DNA of 37,587 nucleotides from positions 1-37,587 of the forward strand of contig JAIEMS010000028.1 of assembly GCA_019751915.1 (NCBI GenBank), read 5' to 3'. The translations under genes were made by a program, and so were the position numbers. Positions 1 to 7,673 of the stretch are shown piece after piece. Every line of letters starts with the position of its first letter. The stretch's first letter is position 1. Origin of the DNA: Burkholderiaceae bacterium (GTDB taxonomy: Bacteria > Pseudomonadota > Gammaproteobacteria > Burkholderiales > Burkholderiaceae_C). Under the pieces are notes generated by a model. It saw only the letters and a program-made list of their open reading frames with translations, had not been told where the DNA came from and searched no databases.

Positions 1-55
1 GGGTGGCCTCTTGCTTGAATTCGAGCGTGTAGCGCGCCCTTGATGTTTTCGTCAT
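1..55 (-). CDS. IS3-family transposase OrfA, N-terminal fragment cut by window edge
   Basis: Reading the minus strand, an ATG at 55-53 opens a frame that starts MTKTSRARYTLEFKQEAT and runs off the left edge after 18 codons. The (T/S)xxYTxEFKxEA signature is the usual N-terminus of the helix-turn-helix OrfA protein of IS3-type insertion sequences, which binds the element ends and is made as an OrfAB fusion by frameshifting. AAGGGA, about 8 nt upstream of the ATG, is a good ribosome binding site. Only the beginning is visible, so whether the element is intact cannot be judged. The family call is based on this short motif alone. Confidence 0.7.
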   Translation of the reverse strand, partial: MTKTSRARYTLEFKQEAT

Positions 56-125
56 TTGCGTTTCCCTTGTCTGAATTGAACCACTCAGCAAGGGATACGT
101 TTTTGAGGGGCAAGGTCAGTACTAG
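1..125 (-). mobile_element. End of an IS3-like insertion sequence (partial, boundary approximate)
   Basis: The sequence upstream of the transposase start should contain the left terminal inverted repeat of the element. The likely outer end lies near 110-125, about 25 nt beyond the 3' end of tRNA-Pro, but the opposite terminus is outside the window. The inverted repeat and target duplication therefore cannot be confirmed, and the boundary given here is an estimate. The right half of this interval up to the tRNA carries no other gene. Confidence 0.45.
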
Positions 126-149
126 GTTGGACGGCTTTGTTCTAGTCGT

Positions 150-226
150 TGGTCGGCGTGAAAGGATTCGAACCTTCGACCCCTTGCACCCCATGCAAGT
201 GCGCTACCAGGCTGCGCCACACGCCG
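150..226 (-). tRNA. tRNA-Pro (anticodon GGG)
   Basis: Read on the minus strand, the sequence folds as a 77-nt cloverleaf. The acceptor stem CGGCGTG (226-220) pairs with CACGCCG, followed by discriminator A and an encoded CCA at 152-150. The D arm is GCGC-AGCCTGGTA-GCGC. The anticodon stem CTTGC/GCAAG encloses the 7-nt loop ATGGGGT, giving anticodon GGG. The T arm contains GGTTCGAATCC. It lies downstream of glnS on the same strand and is immediately followed by the insertion-sequence end. Confidence 0.96.
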
Positions 227-319
227 ACAAGACTTCTATTATAGTCACAATTTGCTTTCCAAAAGCAAAAATGTCCAAATTCCTTGGTGCGGAAACCGAA
301 TTTGTTGCATCAATGAGCG

Positions 320-389
320 CTAACTTGTTGATCTACATGGAATCACCAAAGCCTCAAGCAGGAGAAACCGTTTAAAATCAACAAGTTAG
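320..389. repeat. 13-bp perfect inverted repeat with 44-bp spacer
   Basis: CTAACTTGTTGAT at 320-332 is the exact reverse complement of ATCAACAAGTTAG at 377-389. The spacer holds a 13-codon open frame, ATG at 338 to TAA at 376, which may be chance. A transcript from either strand could form a long-loop hairpin. No T-tract follows on either side, so it is not a standard intrinsic terminator. It sits between the glnS stop and tRNA-Pro. Function unknown. Confidence 0.7.
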
Positions 390-411
390 GCGTTTACAGA
401 ACAACACCCCG

Positions 412-2214
412 TCATTTACCCCAGCTGTCCTTCAACCCGACTGCCAAATTAAACACCGGCTTACCGGCTGCATGGTCGGTGCGGTCAGCGACAAAATAGC
501 CATGGCGTTCAAACTGGAACTTGTCGTCGGCTTGGGCATGGGCCAATGACGGCTCGACGATGGCCGTTACCACCTTCAGACTATCGGGGTTGAGGCATTG
601 CAGAAAATCTTTGCCACCTGCGTCCGGCTGTGGGTCGCTGAACAGGCGGTCGTACATCCGCACCTCGGCGGCCACCCCATCTTGCACTCCAACCCAAGTG
701 ATTGCCGCTTTGACCTTGACGCTGTCCGCGCCGGGGGTGCCGCTCTTGGTGTCGGGCACGACCGTTGCCAACACCTCTGTCACGTTGCCATCGGCATCTT
801 GGTTGCAGCCAGTGCATTCGATGACGTAGCCCCCCTTCAGGCGCACTTTGTTGCCGGGGAACAGGCGCTTGTAGCCTTTGGGCGGTACTTGGGCAAAGTC
901 TTCGTGTTCAATCCACACTTCTTTTCCGATGCTGAAGTGGCGCAGCGGCGACTCCATGCCCTCGGGCGGGTGGGGCAGCGCAGGCAAGCTGCAAGGCTCC
1001 AAATGCCCCACGCCCATCACTTCGTCCCAGTTGGTCAGTACCAGTTTGACCGGATTGAGCACCGCCATACCCCGGTGGGCCTTGAGTTCGAGGGTTTCGC
1101 GCAAGCAGCCTTCAAGGGTGCTGTAGTCAATCCAGCTATCGCTTTTGGTGACACCGATGCGCTCGGCAAACAGCTGCATTGCCTCAGGGGTGTAACCCCG
1201 GCGGCGCAGGCCCACAATGGTCGGCATGCGGGGGTCATCCCAGCCACTGACTTTTTTCTCATTCACCAATTGCGCCAGCTTGCGCTTGCTGGTGACAACG
1301 TAAGTCAGGTTGAGCCGGGCAAATTCGTACTGGTGTGGTGCTGGGCTGGCCAACAAGCCGCCTTCAATCAACCGTGCCAACAACCAGTCGTAAAACGGGC
1401 GCTGGTCTTCAAACTCCAATGTGCAAATGCTGTGGGTGATTTGCTCTAGCGCGTCTTCAATCGGGTGGGCAAAGGTGTACATCGGGTAGATGCACCATTG
1501 GTCGCCGGTGTTGTGGTGGGTGGCACGGCGAATGCGGTAAATGGCCGGGTCGCGCAGATTGATGTTGGGCGAGGCCATATCAATCTTTGCTCTCAAAACC
1601 ATAGCGCCATCGGCATGCTGGCCGTCCCTCATCTGCCGAAAACGGGCCAAATTCTCCGCTGGGGTGCGGCTGCGAAACGGACTATCGACACCGGGTTTGC
1701 CAAAATCTCCCCGGTTCACGCGCATTTCTTCGGCGCTTTGCTCATCGACGTAGGCGTGACCGGCTTCGATCAAATATTCGGCAGCGCGGTACATAAAGTC
1801 AAAGTAATCGCTGGCTTGGTAGGGCGCGGCATCGGCGCTGCCGTTCCAGTCAAAGCCCAACCATTTCACGGCATCGATGATGCTGTTGACGTATTCGGTA
1901 TCTTCTTTTTCGGGGTTGGTATCGTCAAAACGCAGGTGGCAAATGCCGCCGTAGTCGCGTGCCAGACCAAAGTTGATGCAGATGCTCTTGGCGTGGCCGA
2001 TGTGCAAGTAGCCATTCGGCTCGGGCGGAAAGCGGGTGCGGATTTTCGCTGGGTCCAGCGCGCCTGCGCTGTGGTGCGCGGCATCGCCCGGGCTGCCAGC
2101 CCAGCGGCGGCTGGCGTAAGTGCCTTTATCGAGGTCATTTTCGATAATTTGGCGCAAAAAATTGCTGGGTTTAACAGCGTCTTGGGGGGTGTTGGTGGGG
2201 GTGGAAAGGCTCAT
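412..2214 (-). CDS. glnS: Glutaminyl-tRNA synthetase
   Basis: Class I aminoacyl-tRNA synthetase that charges tRNA-Gln with glutamine in the cytoplasm. The HIGH signature is HIGH itself at residues 71-74, preceded by RFPPEPNGYL; the KMSKS equivalent is VTSKRKL at 307-313, a form typical of GlnRS. The C-terminal half carries the anticodon-binding beta barrels and includes a small-residue insertion (around VVPDTKSGTPGADS) often seen in proteobacterial GlnRS. At 600 residues it is somewhat longer than the E. coli enzyme (about 554), with a roughly 20-residue N-terminal addition before the catalytic core. The start ATG at 2214 leaves a 174-bp divergent gap to the secreted-protein gene. Family assignment is secure. 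Confidence 0.97.
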   Translation of the reverse strand: MSLSTPTNTPQDAVKPSNFLRQIIENDLDKGTYASRRWAGSPGDAAHHSAGALDPAKIRTRFPPEPNGYLHIGHAKSICINFGLARDYGGICHLRFDDTNPEKEDTEYVNSIIDAVKWLGFDWNGSADAAPYQASDYFDFMYRAAEYLIEAGHAYVDEQSAEEMRVNRGDFGKPGVDSPFRSRTPAENLARFRQMRDGQHADGAMVLRAKIDMASPNINLRDPAIYRIRRATHHNTGDQWCIYPMYTFAHPIEDALEQITHSICTLEFEDQRPFYDWLLARLIEGGLLASPAPHQYEFARLNLTYVVTSKRKLAQLVNEKKVSGWDDPRMPTIVGLRRRGYTPEAMQLFAERIGVTKSDSWIDYSTLEGCLRETLELKAHRGMAVLNPVKLVLTNWDEVMGVGHLEPCSLPALPHPPEGMESPLRHFSIGKEVWIEHEDFAQVPPKGYKRLFPGNKVRLKGGYVIECTGCNQDADGNVTEVLATVVPDTKSGTPGADSVKVKAAITWVGVQDGVAAEVRMYDRLFSDPQPDAGGKDFLQCLNPDSLKVVTAIVEPSLAHAQADDKFQFERHGYFVADRTDHAAGKPVFNLAVGLKDSWGK

Positions 2215-2388
2215 AGGGCCATTTTAGGCGGCGGCTCCGAGCACTGAGACCAACGTGGGCGGGGGTTTTTGTACGTCCAGAAACATCTTTGACGGGCCAC
2301 CCTGCCATCCTTTAACCTCTCTGGTGCGTTATGTGTCTGCGGGGCGCTGGCTCGGATGCCAGTTGCCCCACCCCATCAGGAGATTTTT

Positions 2389-2781
2389 ATGGTCCAAAAC
2401 CGTTCTTTTCGAGCTGTACTGGCTGGCGCAGCGGTGGCTTTGGCTGCGCTGGCAGGGGCCAGTACGGTGCAGGCGCGCGATGTAAGCTGGTCGATAGGTG
2501 TTGGCGTACCCGGCGTAGCGGTGGGCGTGGGCAACAACTACCCCGAGCCTGCACCGCGCCCAGTCTATTACGCCAATCCATCGGGTTATTACGTGCCCCA
2601 ACCAAGGCCGGTGTACTACGTGCCGCCACCGCCGGTTTACTACCCGCCACCGGCCTATGTAGCCCCTGCGCCCATTTACTACTACCGTGATGGCAGTCGC
2701 CACCACCACCATCGCCACCCGGGGTACGGGCATGGCTACAGCCAATACAACCATCACCGCCAAAACTGGGACAGCCGCTAG
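2389..2781 (+). CDS. Small secreted Tyr/Pro-rich protein with His-rich tail
   Basis: ATG at 2389 follows AGGAG (2378-2382). A signal peptide is clear: MVQNRSFRAVLAGAAVALAA, with likely cleavage after VQA near residue 26. The mature part of about 105 residues has a short Gly/Val stretch (SIGVGVPGVAVGVG), then a low-complexity Pro/Tyr zone with YYVP and PPPVYYPPP repeats. It ends in a His-rich tail with RHHHHRH, GYGHGY and NHHRQ. Such proteins are common in Burkholderiales as exported or surface-associated proteins without a firm function. The His tail could bind metal, but that is only inference. It is a monocistronic-looking gene, divergent from glnS and 71 bp before aroQ. Confidence 0.8.
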   Translation: MVQNRSFRAVLAGAAVALAALAGASTVQARDVSWSIGVGVPGVAVGVGNNYPEPAPRPVYYANPSGYYVPQPRPVYYVPPPPVYYPPPAYVAPAPIYYYRDGSRHHHHRHPGYGHGYSQYNHHRQNWDSR

Positions 2782-2852
2782 CCGCGCCGTGGGCGATTTT
2801 GGGGCGCAGTGCGCCGCATAATCCGGCGTTTTGGCCTGTTCGGAGTTTGCTT

Positions 2853-3308
2853 GTGAAAACCGTTTTTGTCCTCAATGGCCCCAACCTGAACCTGCTTGGC
2901 ACCCGCGAGCCTGCCGTCTATGGTGCGCACACTCTGGCCGATGTCGAGCACATGTGCGCCGCTGCCTGTGCCCGCCACGGTTTGGCGCTGCGCTTTCACC
3001 AAAGCAACCACGAAGGCGCTCTGCTGGACTGGATTCACGAGGCCGGTCGTCTGCACGCTAGCGGCGACTTGGCCGGTGTGGTGCTCAACGCTGGCGCTTA
3101 CACCCACACCAGCATTGCCCTGCCCGATGCCATCAAAGGCACGGGCGTGGTGTTGATTGAGCTGCACATCAGCAATGTGCACGCACGCGAGGCGTTTCGC
3201 CACCATTCGTACCTGTCTGCCGTCGCCAAAGCGGTGATGTGTGGTTTTGGCGTTGCCGGCTACGGTTTGGCCATTGATGCTTTGGCGCAAATGCAGCCAC
3301 CGGCGTGA
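2853..3308 (+). CDS. aroQ: 3-Dehydroquinate dehydratase, type II
   Basis: Shikimate pathway step 3: converts 3-dehydroquinate to 3-dehydroshikimate by trans elimination; forms dodecamers in the cytoplasm. The start is GTG at 2853 with CGGAG at 2841-2845. The protein then begins VKTVFVLNGPNLN, the classic AroQ N-terminus. The LLGTREPAVYG segment supplies the catalytic Tyr (about residue 23), and NAGAYTHTSIAL and ELHISNVHARE supply substrate-binding His and Asn residues. At 151 residues, length fits the family. The stop codon overlaps the GTG start of the arfB gene, so the two are probably translationally coupled. Confidence 0.95.
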   Translation: MKTVFVLNGPNLNLLGTREPAVYGAHTLADVEHMCAAACARHGLALRFHQSNHEGALLDWIHEAGRLHASGDLAGVVLNAGAYTHTSIALPDAIKGTGVVLIELHISNVHAREAFRHHSYLSAVAKAVMCGFGVAGYGLAIDALAQMQPPA

Positions 3309-3733
3309 ACCATCCTGCGATGGCGCTGCCCACGCTCGCAGTGCTGGAAGATGAAGTCGAGTTCACGGCCATTCGTGCCCAAGGGGCGGGCGGACAAAAC
3401 GTCAACAAGGTCTCTAGCGCGCTGCACTTGCGTTTTGATGTCGGGGCATCGTCGCTGCTGCCCGATGTCAAAGAGCGCCTCTTGGCACTGCGCGACAGCC
3501 GCATCACCCAAGAGGGCGTGGTCGTCATCAAGGCCCAGCAGTACCGCAGCCAAGAGCAAAACCGCTCCGATGCCCTTGAGCGGCTCAATGCACTGGTCAA
3601 TACGGTGGCCGTAGCGCCGCGCCTGCGCCGCGCTACCAAGCCGACCTATGGCTCTAAGCAGCGTCGGCTCGAAGGCAAAACCCAGCGCAGTGCCACCAAA
3701 GCACTGCGCGGTAAGGTGCGTGACGGCGGTTAA
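3305..3733 (+). CDS. arfB: Alternative ribosome-rescue factor ArfB (YaeJ), peptidyl-tRNA hydrolase
   Basis: Small RF1-like domain protein that hydrolyses peptidyl-tRNA on ribosomes stalled at the 3' end of broken mRNAs. The catalytic GGQ is in AQGAGGQNVNK (residues 29-31). The C-terminal tail (KPTYGSKQRRLEGKTQRSATKALRGKVR) is strongly basic, as expected for the helix that enters the empty mRNA channel. Length is 142 residues, near the usual 140. The first possible start, GTG at 3305, overlaps the aroQ stop; ATG at 3320 is an alternative with the same frame. The tail distinguishes it from RF1/RF2. Confidence 0.93.
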   Translation: MNHPAMALPTLAVLEDEVEFTAIRAQGAGGQNVNKVSSALHLRFDVGASSLLPDVKERLLALRDSRITQEGVVVIKAQQYRSQEQNRSDALERLNALVNTVAVAPRLRRATKPTYGSKQRRLEGKTQRSATKALRGKVRDGG

Positions 3734-3836
3734 AGCCCGCCATTAGCCCCATCAGCGCAACAGTCTGTAGGCATAGCGGGGCTTGGTTGCATGGGCAATC
3801 GCTTTTACAGTCGAGAGATTGTTCCGAAAGCCTTTG

Positions 3837-4679
3837 ATGTCTTTTTCTAGCACCACCGACACCCCTGCCAGCAGCGCCAGCATTGCACCCTTGTTTGTCT
3901 CGCACGGCGCGCCTTCTTTCGCGCTGGAAGCCGGTAGCACCGGCCCGGCCCTGACCCGCTGGGGTCAAGCGCTGCGCGGGCGGTTTCCGGCCTTGCGCGG
4001 CGTGGTCGTGGTGTCGCCGCACTGGATGGCCCGCACACCGCAGGTGATGACCGGGGCGCAGCCAGCCACTTGGCACGACTTTGGCGGCTTCCCACCGGCG
4101 CTGTACCAATTGCAGTACCCGGCCCCCGGATCGCCCATGCTGGCGCAAGAAGTGCTGGCCTTGTTGCAAGCAGCAGGCATGGCAGCGCAGGGCGACGCAC
4201 AGCGCCCGTTCGACCACGGCGCTTGGGTGCCGCTGATGCACCTGTTTCCACACGCCGATGTGCCCGTGGTGCAGGTGGCACTGCCGGCCCATGCAGGCCC
4301 AGCAGAGGTCTACGCCTTGGGTGCGGCCCTGCGCAGTTTGCGCCAGCAGGGTGTGTTGCTAATGGGTTCTGGCAGCATGACGCACAACCTGCACGAGTTC
4401 TTTGGCGGCGAACGCGAACCTGCGCCCTATGTGCTCGAATTCAGCCGCTGGATTGAGGCAGCGCTGGTGCGTGGTGATTGGAAGGCGCTGCTGAACTACC
4501 GCAGCCAAGCGCCCCACGCCGAACGCGCCCATCCCACCGAAGACCACTTTTTGCCCCTCTTTTTTGCCTTGGGCGCTGCGGGCAACGACTTGCACCCCGA
4601 CTACATCAGCCGCGAGGTGGTGCACGGCATGCTGGCGATGGATGCCTTTGCCTTGGAGCCGACCCATACGCCGGCCTAA
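3837..4679 (+). CDS. DODA-type extradiol aromatic ring-opening dioxygenase family (YgiD-like)
   Basis: Class III extradiol dioxygenase fold related to LigB and plant 4,5-DOPA dioxygenase. Metal-ligand motifs characteristic of the family are visible: VSHGAPS (His 23), SPHW (His 62), FDHGAWVPL and MTHNLHEF, with PTEDHFLPLF near the C-terminus. Length of about 281 residues is close to the YgiD class. The start is taken as ATG 3837 (MSFSSTTDTP) because upstream residues from an earlier possible start do not resemble the family. The physiological substrate is unknown; a catecholic compound is likely. It faces mtfA tail to tail, with a copy of the dispersed repeat in the gap. Confidence 0.88.
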   Translation: MSFSSTTDTPASSASIAPLFVSHGAPSFALEAGSTGPALTRWGQALRGRFPALRGVVVVSPHWMARTPQVMTGAQPATWHDFGGFPPALYQLQYPAPGSPMLAQEVLALLQAAGMAAQGDAQRPFDHGAWVPLMHLFPHADVPVVQVALPAHAGPAEVYALGAALRSLRQQGVLLMGSGSMTHNLHEFFGGEREPAPYVLEFSRWIEAALVRGDWKALLNYRSQAPHAERAHPTEDHFLPLFFALGAAGNDLHPDYISREVVHGMLAMDAFALEPTHTPA

Positions 4680-4740
4680 TTGCTATCGAAAATAGAGCTA
4701 CAAAACCTCACCCAATAAGGGCTTTCGCCTGTTTTCTCTC
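4679..4740 (+). repeat. Dispersed ~60-bp repeat, copy A
   Basis: Begins just after the dioxygenase stop with TTGCTATCGAAAATAGAGCT, followed by CAATAAGGGCT and GCCTGTTTT. It matches the plan of the other copies: an AT-rich GCTAT...ATAGC half, then a GGGCT/GCGCT half, then a T run. The segment CAATAAGGGCT is shared exactly with copy D. It fills the gap between two convergent genes. Confidence 0.6.
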
Positions 4741-4790
4741 CATTTTTAACAAAAATAGCCTGCCAGCGCACTTTGGGCAGCGTGGCTGCC

Positions 4791-5702
4791 TTACGGCGCA
4801 GGCCAAAAGAAGGCATCCAGCAGTGGGGTCAGCGTAGGGAATTCGTGCTCAAACTGGGGCCGATTGACGAAATACGCTTCGCAGGCCACCGCAAAAAACT
4901 CCGCCGGGGACGTAGCGCCATACGCATCAAGCCACGGATGGGAACCACCAAACCGCTGCGCCACCAGCACCCGCTCTTGGAAATCAGCATAGGCCGGCTC
5001 CCAAGCACTCCACCACAGTGCATGGGCTGCGCGTGCGCCTTGGGTTCCCCTAAAGCCTGCCGGTAGCGGCGGACAGCCATCGGCGCGGCCATTGCGCATA
5101 TCGAGCTTGTGGGCAAACTCATGGATGACTACGTTGGTGCCGTGCTGGGTATGCTGGGCACCCTCGCGCACCTCTGACCAACTGAGCATGATCGGGCCGC
5201 GCTCCATCGCCTCACCGACCAGCACCTCGGTGTAGTGGTGAACAACCCCGGCAGCGTCCACCGCCCTGCGCCGGGCCAGCGCCTGCCCCGGATACAGCAC
5301 GATGCCAACAAAATCGTCGTACCAACCCAAGGCCTCGGTACCACGACCCCAGTGCAACAGCAGCAGGCAAGCTTGGGCGGCAATTTGCACCGCCATGGCA
5401 TCGGTAACGACCAAACCGTGGCTACCATAAAACTCTTTGCGTGCTAAAAAAGCAGCGCTCAAATGGCGCAGCTGCTCGGCTTGGGGCGCACTCAGAGCCG
5501 CCAGAAAGGGGTAATGCGCCAGCGTCGGCAGCCACAGCGCATCGGGAATATCAGGAGCCGCCAGCACCCCAGCACGCACCGCCAAGCGGTGCAGGGCGGT
5601 CTGCACCGCTTGCCACCACCGCCGCCACCACGGAGCCGCTGTGGGCAAAACGGTAGGGGCCAGTGTGCGCCGCCATCGGTGCCGAGGGGTGTGGTGCCTC
5701 AT
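4791..5702 (-). CDS. mtfA: MtfA-family zinc-dependent peptidase
   Basis: Zincin-type metallopeptidase. In E. coli, MtfA (YeeI) binds the Mlc repressor and so tunes glucose phosphotransferase genes, and has aminopeptidase activity. The active-site motif HEFAHKLD is at residues 194-201 (His 194, Glu 195, His 198). Other family segments are LGWYDDFVGIVLYPG, LSWSEVREG and a C-terminal DAYGATSPAEFFAVACEAYF, which carries the third ligand and core. The start ATG at 5702 overlaps the lpxH stop by 4 nt, so it is the last gene of the six-gene minus-strand cluster. The basic, Trp-rich N-terminus is typical. At 303 residues it is a little longer than the E. coli protein. Confidence 0.92.
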   Translation of the reverse strand: MRHHTPRHRWRRTLAPTVLPTAAPWWRRWWQAVQTALHRLAVRAGVLAAPDIPDALWLPTLAHYPFLAALSAPQAEQLRHLSAAFLARKEFYGSHGLVVTDAMAVQIAAQACLLLLHWGRGTEALGWYDDFVGIVLYPGQALARRRAVDAAGVVHHYTEVLVGEAMERGPIMLSWSEVREGAQHTQHGTNVVIHEFAHKLDMRNGRADGCPPLPAGFRGTQGARAAHALWWSAWEPAYADFQERVLVAQRFGGSHPWLDAYGATSPAEFFAVACEAYFVNRPQFEHEFPTLTPLLDAFFWPAP

Positions 5703-6490
5703 GGGGCCAAGGGGCAGAAACGCTCAAATCCTCCACCCGCATGCCAGCGCAGCACTTGGGCGCGTGGCGGTGTGGCAGCGCAGTCCCAATCACTCAGCAC
5801 CACCCGCGCCAGACCATCGGCCAAAGGGTGCTCTGCCGGGCGGTGCGTGTGGCCGTGCAGCAGGGTGCTGGCACCTGCGGCCCTCAGCCACTGGCAGGCG
5901 CTGGGGCCATCGACATCGGCATACCACGCCCCCGACTGCTTGCGCGCCTCGCTCTGGCTGCGAATGCTGCGCGCTTGGGCGCGGCGCTGGCCCAAGGGCT
6001 GGGCCAAAAACTGCTGCTGCCATGCAAGGCTGCGCGCCTGCACCCGAAAACGCTGGTAGTCCACATCCCCCAAACAGAGCGCATCACCGTGGCTCAAGAG
6101 GATGCGCTGGCCCGCCCAAGCCAGCACCGTCGGATCGGACAAAGCTGTGAGGCCGCAGCGCTGGGCAAAAGCACTACCGGCCAAAAAATCGCGGTTGCCC
6201 GGCATAAAAAACACCGGCAGGCGCTGGGCCGCAGCGTGCAGCAGCGTGGAGCATTGCGACTCAAAGCTGCCGGGTTCCTCAAGGGCATCATCGCCAACCC
6301 AGACCTCGAACAAATCGCCCAAAATACACAGGGCATCGGCCTGCGTGTGCTGCAAATAGCGTTGCCAAGCGGCAAAAGTTGCGCCCTCGTGGGGCTGCAA
6401 ATGCAGGTCCGCAATGAAATCGACCGCACGCCAGTCGCAAGGAGCCACAAGCTCCTCCAACGGGGGCACGGTCGGGGCGGCAGAAAGCAA
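5699..6490 (-). CDS. lpxH: UDP-2,3-diacylglucosamine diphosphatase
   Basis: Lipid A pathway enzyme; hydrolyses UDP-2,3-diacylglucosamine to lipid X and UMP at the inner face of the cytoplasmic membrane. Calcineurin-like metallophosphoesterase motifs appear in order: DLHL (residues 28-31), GDLFEVWVGDD (58-68), GNRD (98-101), SHGD (133-136) and HGHTHRP (212-218). GDLFEVWVGDD is diagnostic for LpxH over other phosphoesterases. Length is 263 residues. It lies 25 bp after ppiB and overlaps mtfA; the ppiB-lpxH order is common in betaproteobacteria. Essential function is expected in a Gram-negative with lipid A. Confidence 0.95.
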   Translation of the reverse strand: MLSAAPTVPPLEELVAPCDWRAVDFIADLHLQPHEGATFAAWQRYLQHTQADALCILGDLFEVWVGDDALEEPGSFESQCSTLLHAAAQRLPVFFMPGNRDFLAGSAFAQRCGLTALSDPTVLAWAGQRILLSHGDALCLGDVDYQRFRVQARSLAWQQQFLAQPLGQRRAQARSIRSQSEARKQSGAWYADVDGPSACQWLRAAGASTLLHGHTHRPAEHPLADGLARVVLSDWDCAATPPRAQVLRWHAGGGFERFCPLAP

Positions 6491-6515
6491 AGCGACCAGC
6501 GCGCGGGCGCTGTGG

Positions 6516-7022
6516 TTACAGGGCTACGGCCTTTTCGATGATGACATCTTCCTTGGGCACGTCGTCATGAAAACCGCTGCGGCCTGTTTTGACCGACTTG
6601 AGCTTATCGACAATCTCGGTGCCCGAGACCACTTTGCCAAACACAGCGTAGCCCCAGCCTTGGGCGCTGGGCGTGGTGTGGTTCAAAAAGCCGTTATCGG
6701 CCACATTGATGAAAAACTGCGCCGTGGCCGAATGGGGGTCACTGGTGCGGGCCATCGCCACGGTGTAATTGAGGTTTTTCAGGCCGTTTTTGGCTTCATT
6801 CTCAATCGGGGTGCCCGATTCTTTTTGCTTCATGCCCGGCTCGAAACCACCGCCTTGGATCATGAAGTTGGGGATGATGCGGTGAAAAATGGTGTTGTCG
6901 TAGTGGCCCTTGTTGACGTAGGTCAGAAAATTTTCGACCGACTTGGGTGCTTTTTCGGCATCGAGTTCAAGGGTAATAACGCCGTGACCGGCAATGTGCA
7001 GTTCGACTTGGGGGTTGCTCAT
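6516..7022 (-). CDS. ppiB: Peptidyl-prolyl cis-trans isomerase, cytoplasmic cyclophilin
   Basis: Cyclophilin-type proline isomerase without a signal peptide, hence cytoplasmic. ATG at 7022 ([10 protein letters not shown]) has AAAGG about 8 nt upstream; an upstream TTG in frame lacks such a site. The cyclophilin core is visible: [28 protein letters not shown] (FHR at 46-48, QGGG at 56-59), [18 protein letters not shown], and [10 protein letters not shown]. Length is 168 residues. It directly follows the periplasmic paralogue (33-bp gap); the two share this core almost motif for motif and look like a tandem duplication with different targeting. Confidence 0.95.
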   Translation of the reverse strand: MSNPQVELHIAGHGVITLELDAEKAPKSVENFLTYVNKGHYDNTIFHRIIPNFMIQGGGFEPGMKQKESGTPIENEAKNGLKNLNYTVAMARTSDPHSATAQFFINVADNGFLNHTTPSAQGWGYAVFGKVVSGTEIVDKLKSVKTGRSGFHDDVPKEDVIIEKAVAL

Positions 7023-7055
7023 GGCAGGGCCTTTCAAAAAAATAAAGAAAACCGG

Positions 7056-7673
7056 TTACTTGACCACGCTGGCCGAAAGGATCGTGATCGGGGTGTTGGG
7101 CACGTTTTGGTGGCCGCCCTTGTTGCCGGTAGCCACCATCCTGATTTTGTCCACCACGTCGGTGCCACCAATGACCTTGCCAAACACCGCGTAGCCGTAG
7201 CCATCGGGTTGGGGGGCATTGAGCATGGAATTATTTTTCACATTGATGAAAAACTGCGATGTGGCCGAATGGGGATTGCTGGTGCGGGCCATCGCTACGG
7301 TGTAGGTGTCGTTCTTGAGACCATTGTCGGCTTCCAAGGCGATAGGAGCCTTGGTGGGTTTTTGCACCATGTCGGCAGTAAAGCCGCCGCCCTGCACCAT
7401 GAAGCCATCAATAACACGGTGAAAAATCGTGCCGTCGTAGTGCTTGTCTTTGACGTAGGCCAGAAAATTCTCGACCGTCTTGGGGGCCTTGGCCGCATCG
7501 AGTTGCACCACGATGTCGCCCATGGAGGTGGTGAGCTTGACCACCGCATCGTTGCTGGCAATGGCCGGTTTTGCCTTGGCCGCATCTTGCGCTTGCACAG
7601 GAGATGCTACTGAAAACATAGCTGCTAGTGCCATACTGGCAAAGGCTAGAACCGATTTTCTTTTAGAAATCAT
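7056..7673 (-). CDS. Periplasmic peptidyl-prolyl cis-trans isomerase, cyclophilin (PpiA-like)
   Basis: Second cyclophilin, with an N-terminal signal peptide (MISKRKSVLAFASMALAAM, likely cleaved after VQA at about residue 28), so it probably folds proteins in the periplasm. The core has KDKHYDGTIFHRVIDGFMVQ, VAMARTSNPHSATSQFF and YAVFGKVIGG. The ATG at 7673 is preceded by AAGGAG and overlaps the stop of the L,D-transpeptidase gene as ATGA, indicating translational coupling. Total length is 205 residues. Oddly, codons 4-23, the hydrophobic part of the signal peptide, coincide with a copy of the dispersed repeat in antisense orientation. Confidence 0.93.
   Translation of the reverse strand: MISKRKSVLAFASMALAAMFSVASPVQAQDAAKAKPAIASNDAVVKLTTSMGDIVVQLDAAKAPKTVENFLAYVKDKHYDGTIFHRVIDGFMVQGGGFTADMVQKPTKAPIALEADNGLKNDTYTVAMARTSNPHSATSQFFINVKNNSMLNAPQPDGYGYAVFGKVIGGTDVVDKIRMVATGNKGGHQNVPNTPITILSASVVK
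7604..7664 (+). repeat. Dispersed ~60-bp repeat, copy G, inside a signal-peptide coding region
   Basis: Aligns without gaps to copy B: 34 of 56 positions identical by hand count, including a 14-base block (ATAGCT, one mismatch, then CTAGTGC) with 13 matches and the shared final T run. On the minus strand it encodes residues 4-23 of the periplasmic cyclophilin. Because it is under coding constraint, similarity is lower than among intergenic copies; identity by chance is not fully excluded. Confidence 0.5.

Noticed and set aside
40..375. 111-residue open frame on the plus strand at the left end
   Set aside because: It runs straight through the tRNA-Pro gene and the IS end, has no similarity to a known family and no ribosome binding site.
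598..2247. Two long plus-strand frames opposite glnS
   Set aside because: They are antisense to a full, conserved glnS and show no recognisable domain; GC-rich coding DNA often gives such frames.
2285..2320. Sigma-70 promoter for the secreted Tyr/Pro-rich protein, from TTGACG at 2289
   Set aside because: The -35-like hexamer is good, but no acceptable -10 element lies at 16-18 bp spacing.
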